DNA of 13,764 nucleotides from Xanthobacteraceae bacterium (lineage in GTDB: Bacteria; Pseudomonadota; Alphaproteobacteria; Rhizobiales; Xanthobacteraceae), in contig JASHRR010000164.1 in NCBI GenBank assembly GCA_030037185.1, forward strand, positions 1-13,764, in the 5' to 3' direction. The notes below the pieces were generated by a model that was given only the letters and a program-made list of their open reading frames with translations, did no database searches and was not told the origin of the DNA. How positions within the stretch are numbered: the stretch's first letter is position 1; every line of letters starts with the position of its first letter. This document shows, piece after piece, positions 13,641 through 13,764 of the stretch. The translations under genes were made by a program, and so were the position numbers.

Positions 13641-13764
13641 ACAAAATCGATAGGGCGAGCGTGGGAACTCCACTACGCCGGCTGTTCTTACCAGCGTTTG
13701 ACCGGCATTTTTGCACCATAGAGGAGTCGCAGGCGTTAGGTGCCTTGGCTCTCGGCTCGTAATC

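Larger units (their letters stand above)
13425..13764. other. Repeat-rich, gene-free window end
   Basis: No real gene is seen. The minus-strand open frame over 13218-13673 is an antisense reading of the omp relic joined to intron-like sequence. The region contains the group II intron-like fragment, a 24-bp palindrome and interleaved inverted repeats. Motifs like TGTGGCGTTCAAAAAT on the minus strand (about 13638-13623) are reminiscent of repeated ends of IS21-family elements, but no IstA or IstB is readable. Confidence 0.45.

Noticed and set aside
13218..13673. Minus-strand open frame of 151 codons
   Set aside because: It joins the antisense of the omp relic to intron-like sequence and crosses the palindrome.

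Overview
The window reads like a chromosome segment of a GC-rich alphaproteobacterium of the Bradyrhizobium/Rhodopseudomonas type. The evidence is gene style only: an Omp25/RopB-like outer-membrane protein, Tat-type MBL hydrolase, rhizobial repeat-plus-domain secreted protein, and relics of rhizobial integrases, relaxase and IS200 transposase. No species marker is present.

Layout. 1-1180: the tail of an unidentified gene, a complete tRNA-Ser(UGA), then a frameshifted, truncated tyrosine integrase in the same direction. This is the classic left boundary of an element integrated at a tRNA 3' end. 1560-4075: two intact membrane-protein genes facing away from each other, a DUF4239-like protein (minus) and a CPA1-type cation:proton antiporter (plus), across a 475-bp spacer with an inverted repeat and a minus-strand terminator-like hairpin. 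4502-5524: a secreted protein with a 60-bp in-frame tandem repeat and a conserved C-terminal domain. 5525-6950: a gene graveyard holding an ECF sigma fragment, a VapC-like PIN fragment and a broken IS200/IS605 transposase with a terminal-type hairpin. 7060-8061: an MBL-fold hydrolase whose Tat signal peptide is out of frame with its apparent ATG by one base. 8240-8483: relic of a relaxase on the minus strand. 8797-10631: an intact secreted SUMF1/FGE-like protein converging on a TonB-C-terminal-like protein. 10632-11960: non-coding DNA with a second IS200-like hairpin, then a second, heavily decayed tyrosine integrase (minus). 11967-12522: an AT-rich, palindrome-rich spacer leading to an Omp25-like gene broken by one frameshift and one nonsense codon. 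13463-13640: a probable group II intron fragment, a 24-bp perfect palindrome and further inverted repeats.

Taken together this is an old genomic island whose mobility genes (two integrases, relaxase, IS200 transposase) have all decayed, while a few cargo genes (antiporter, DUF4239 protein, repeat protein, FGE-like and TonB-like proteins) keep clean reading frames. I see no coherent multi-gene defence or biosynthetic system. The most useful leads are the one-base lesion at the start of the MBL gene, the exact 60-bp repeat array, the FGE-like protein lacking the expected cysteine pair, and several palindromic or structured intergenic segments. All family assignments are by eye from motifs; no database search was run.
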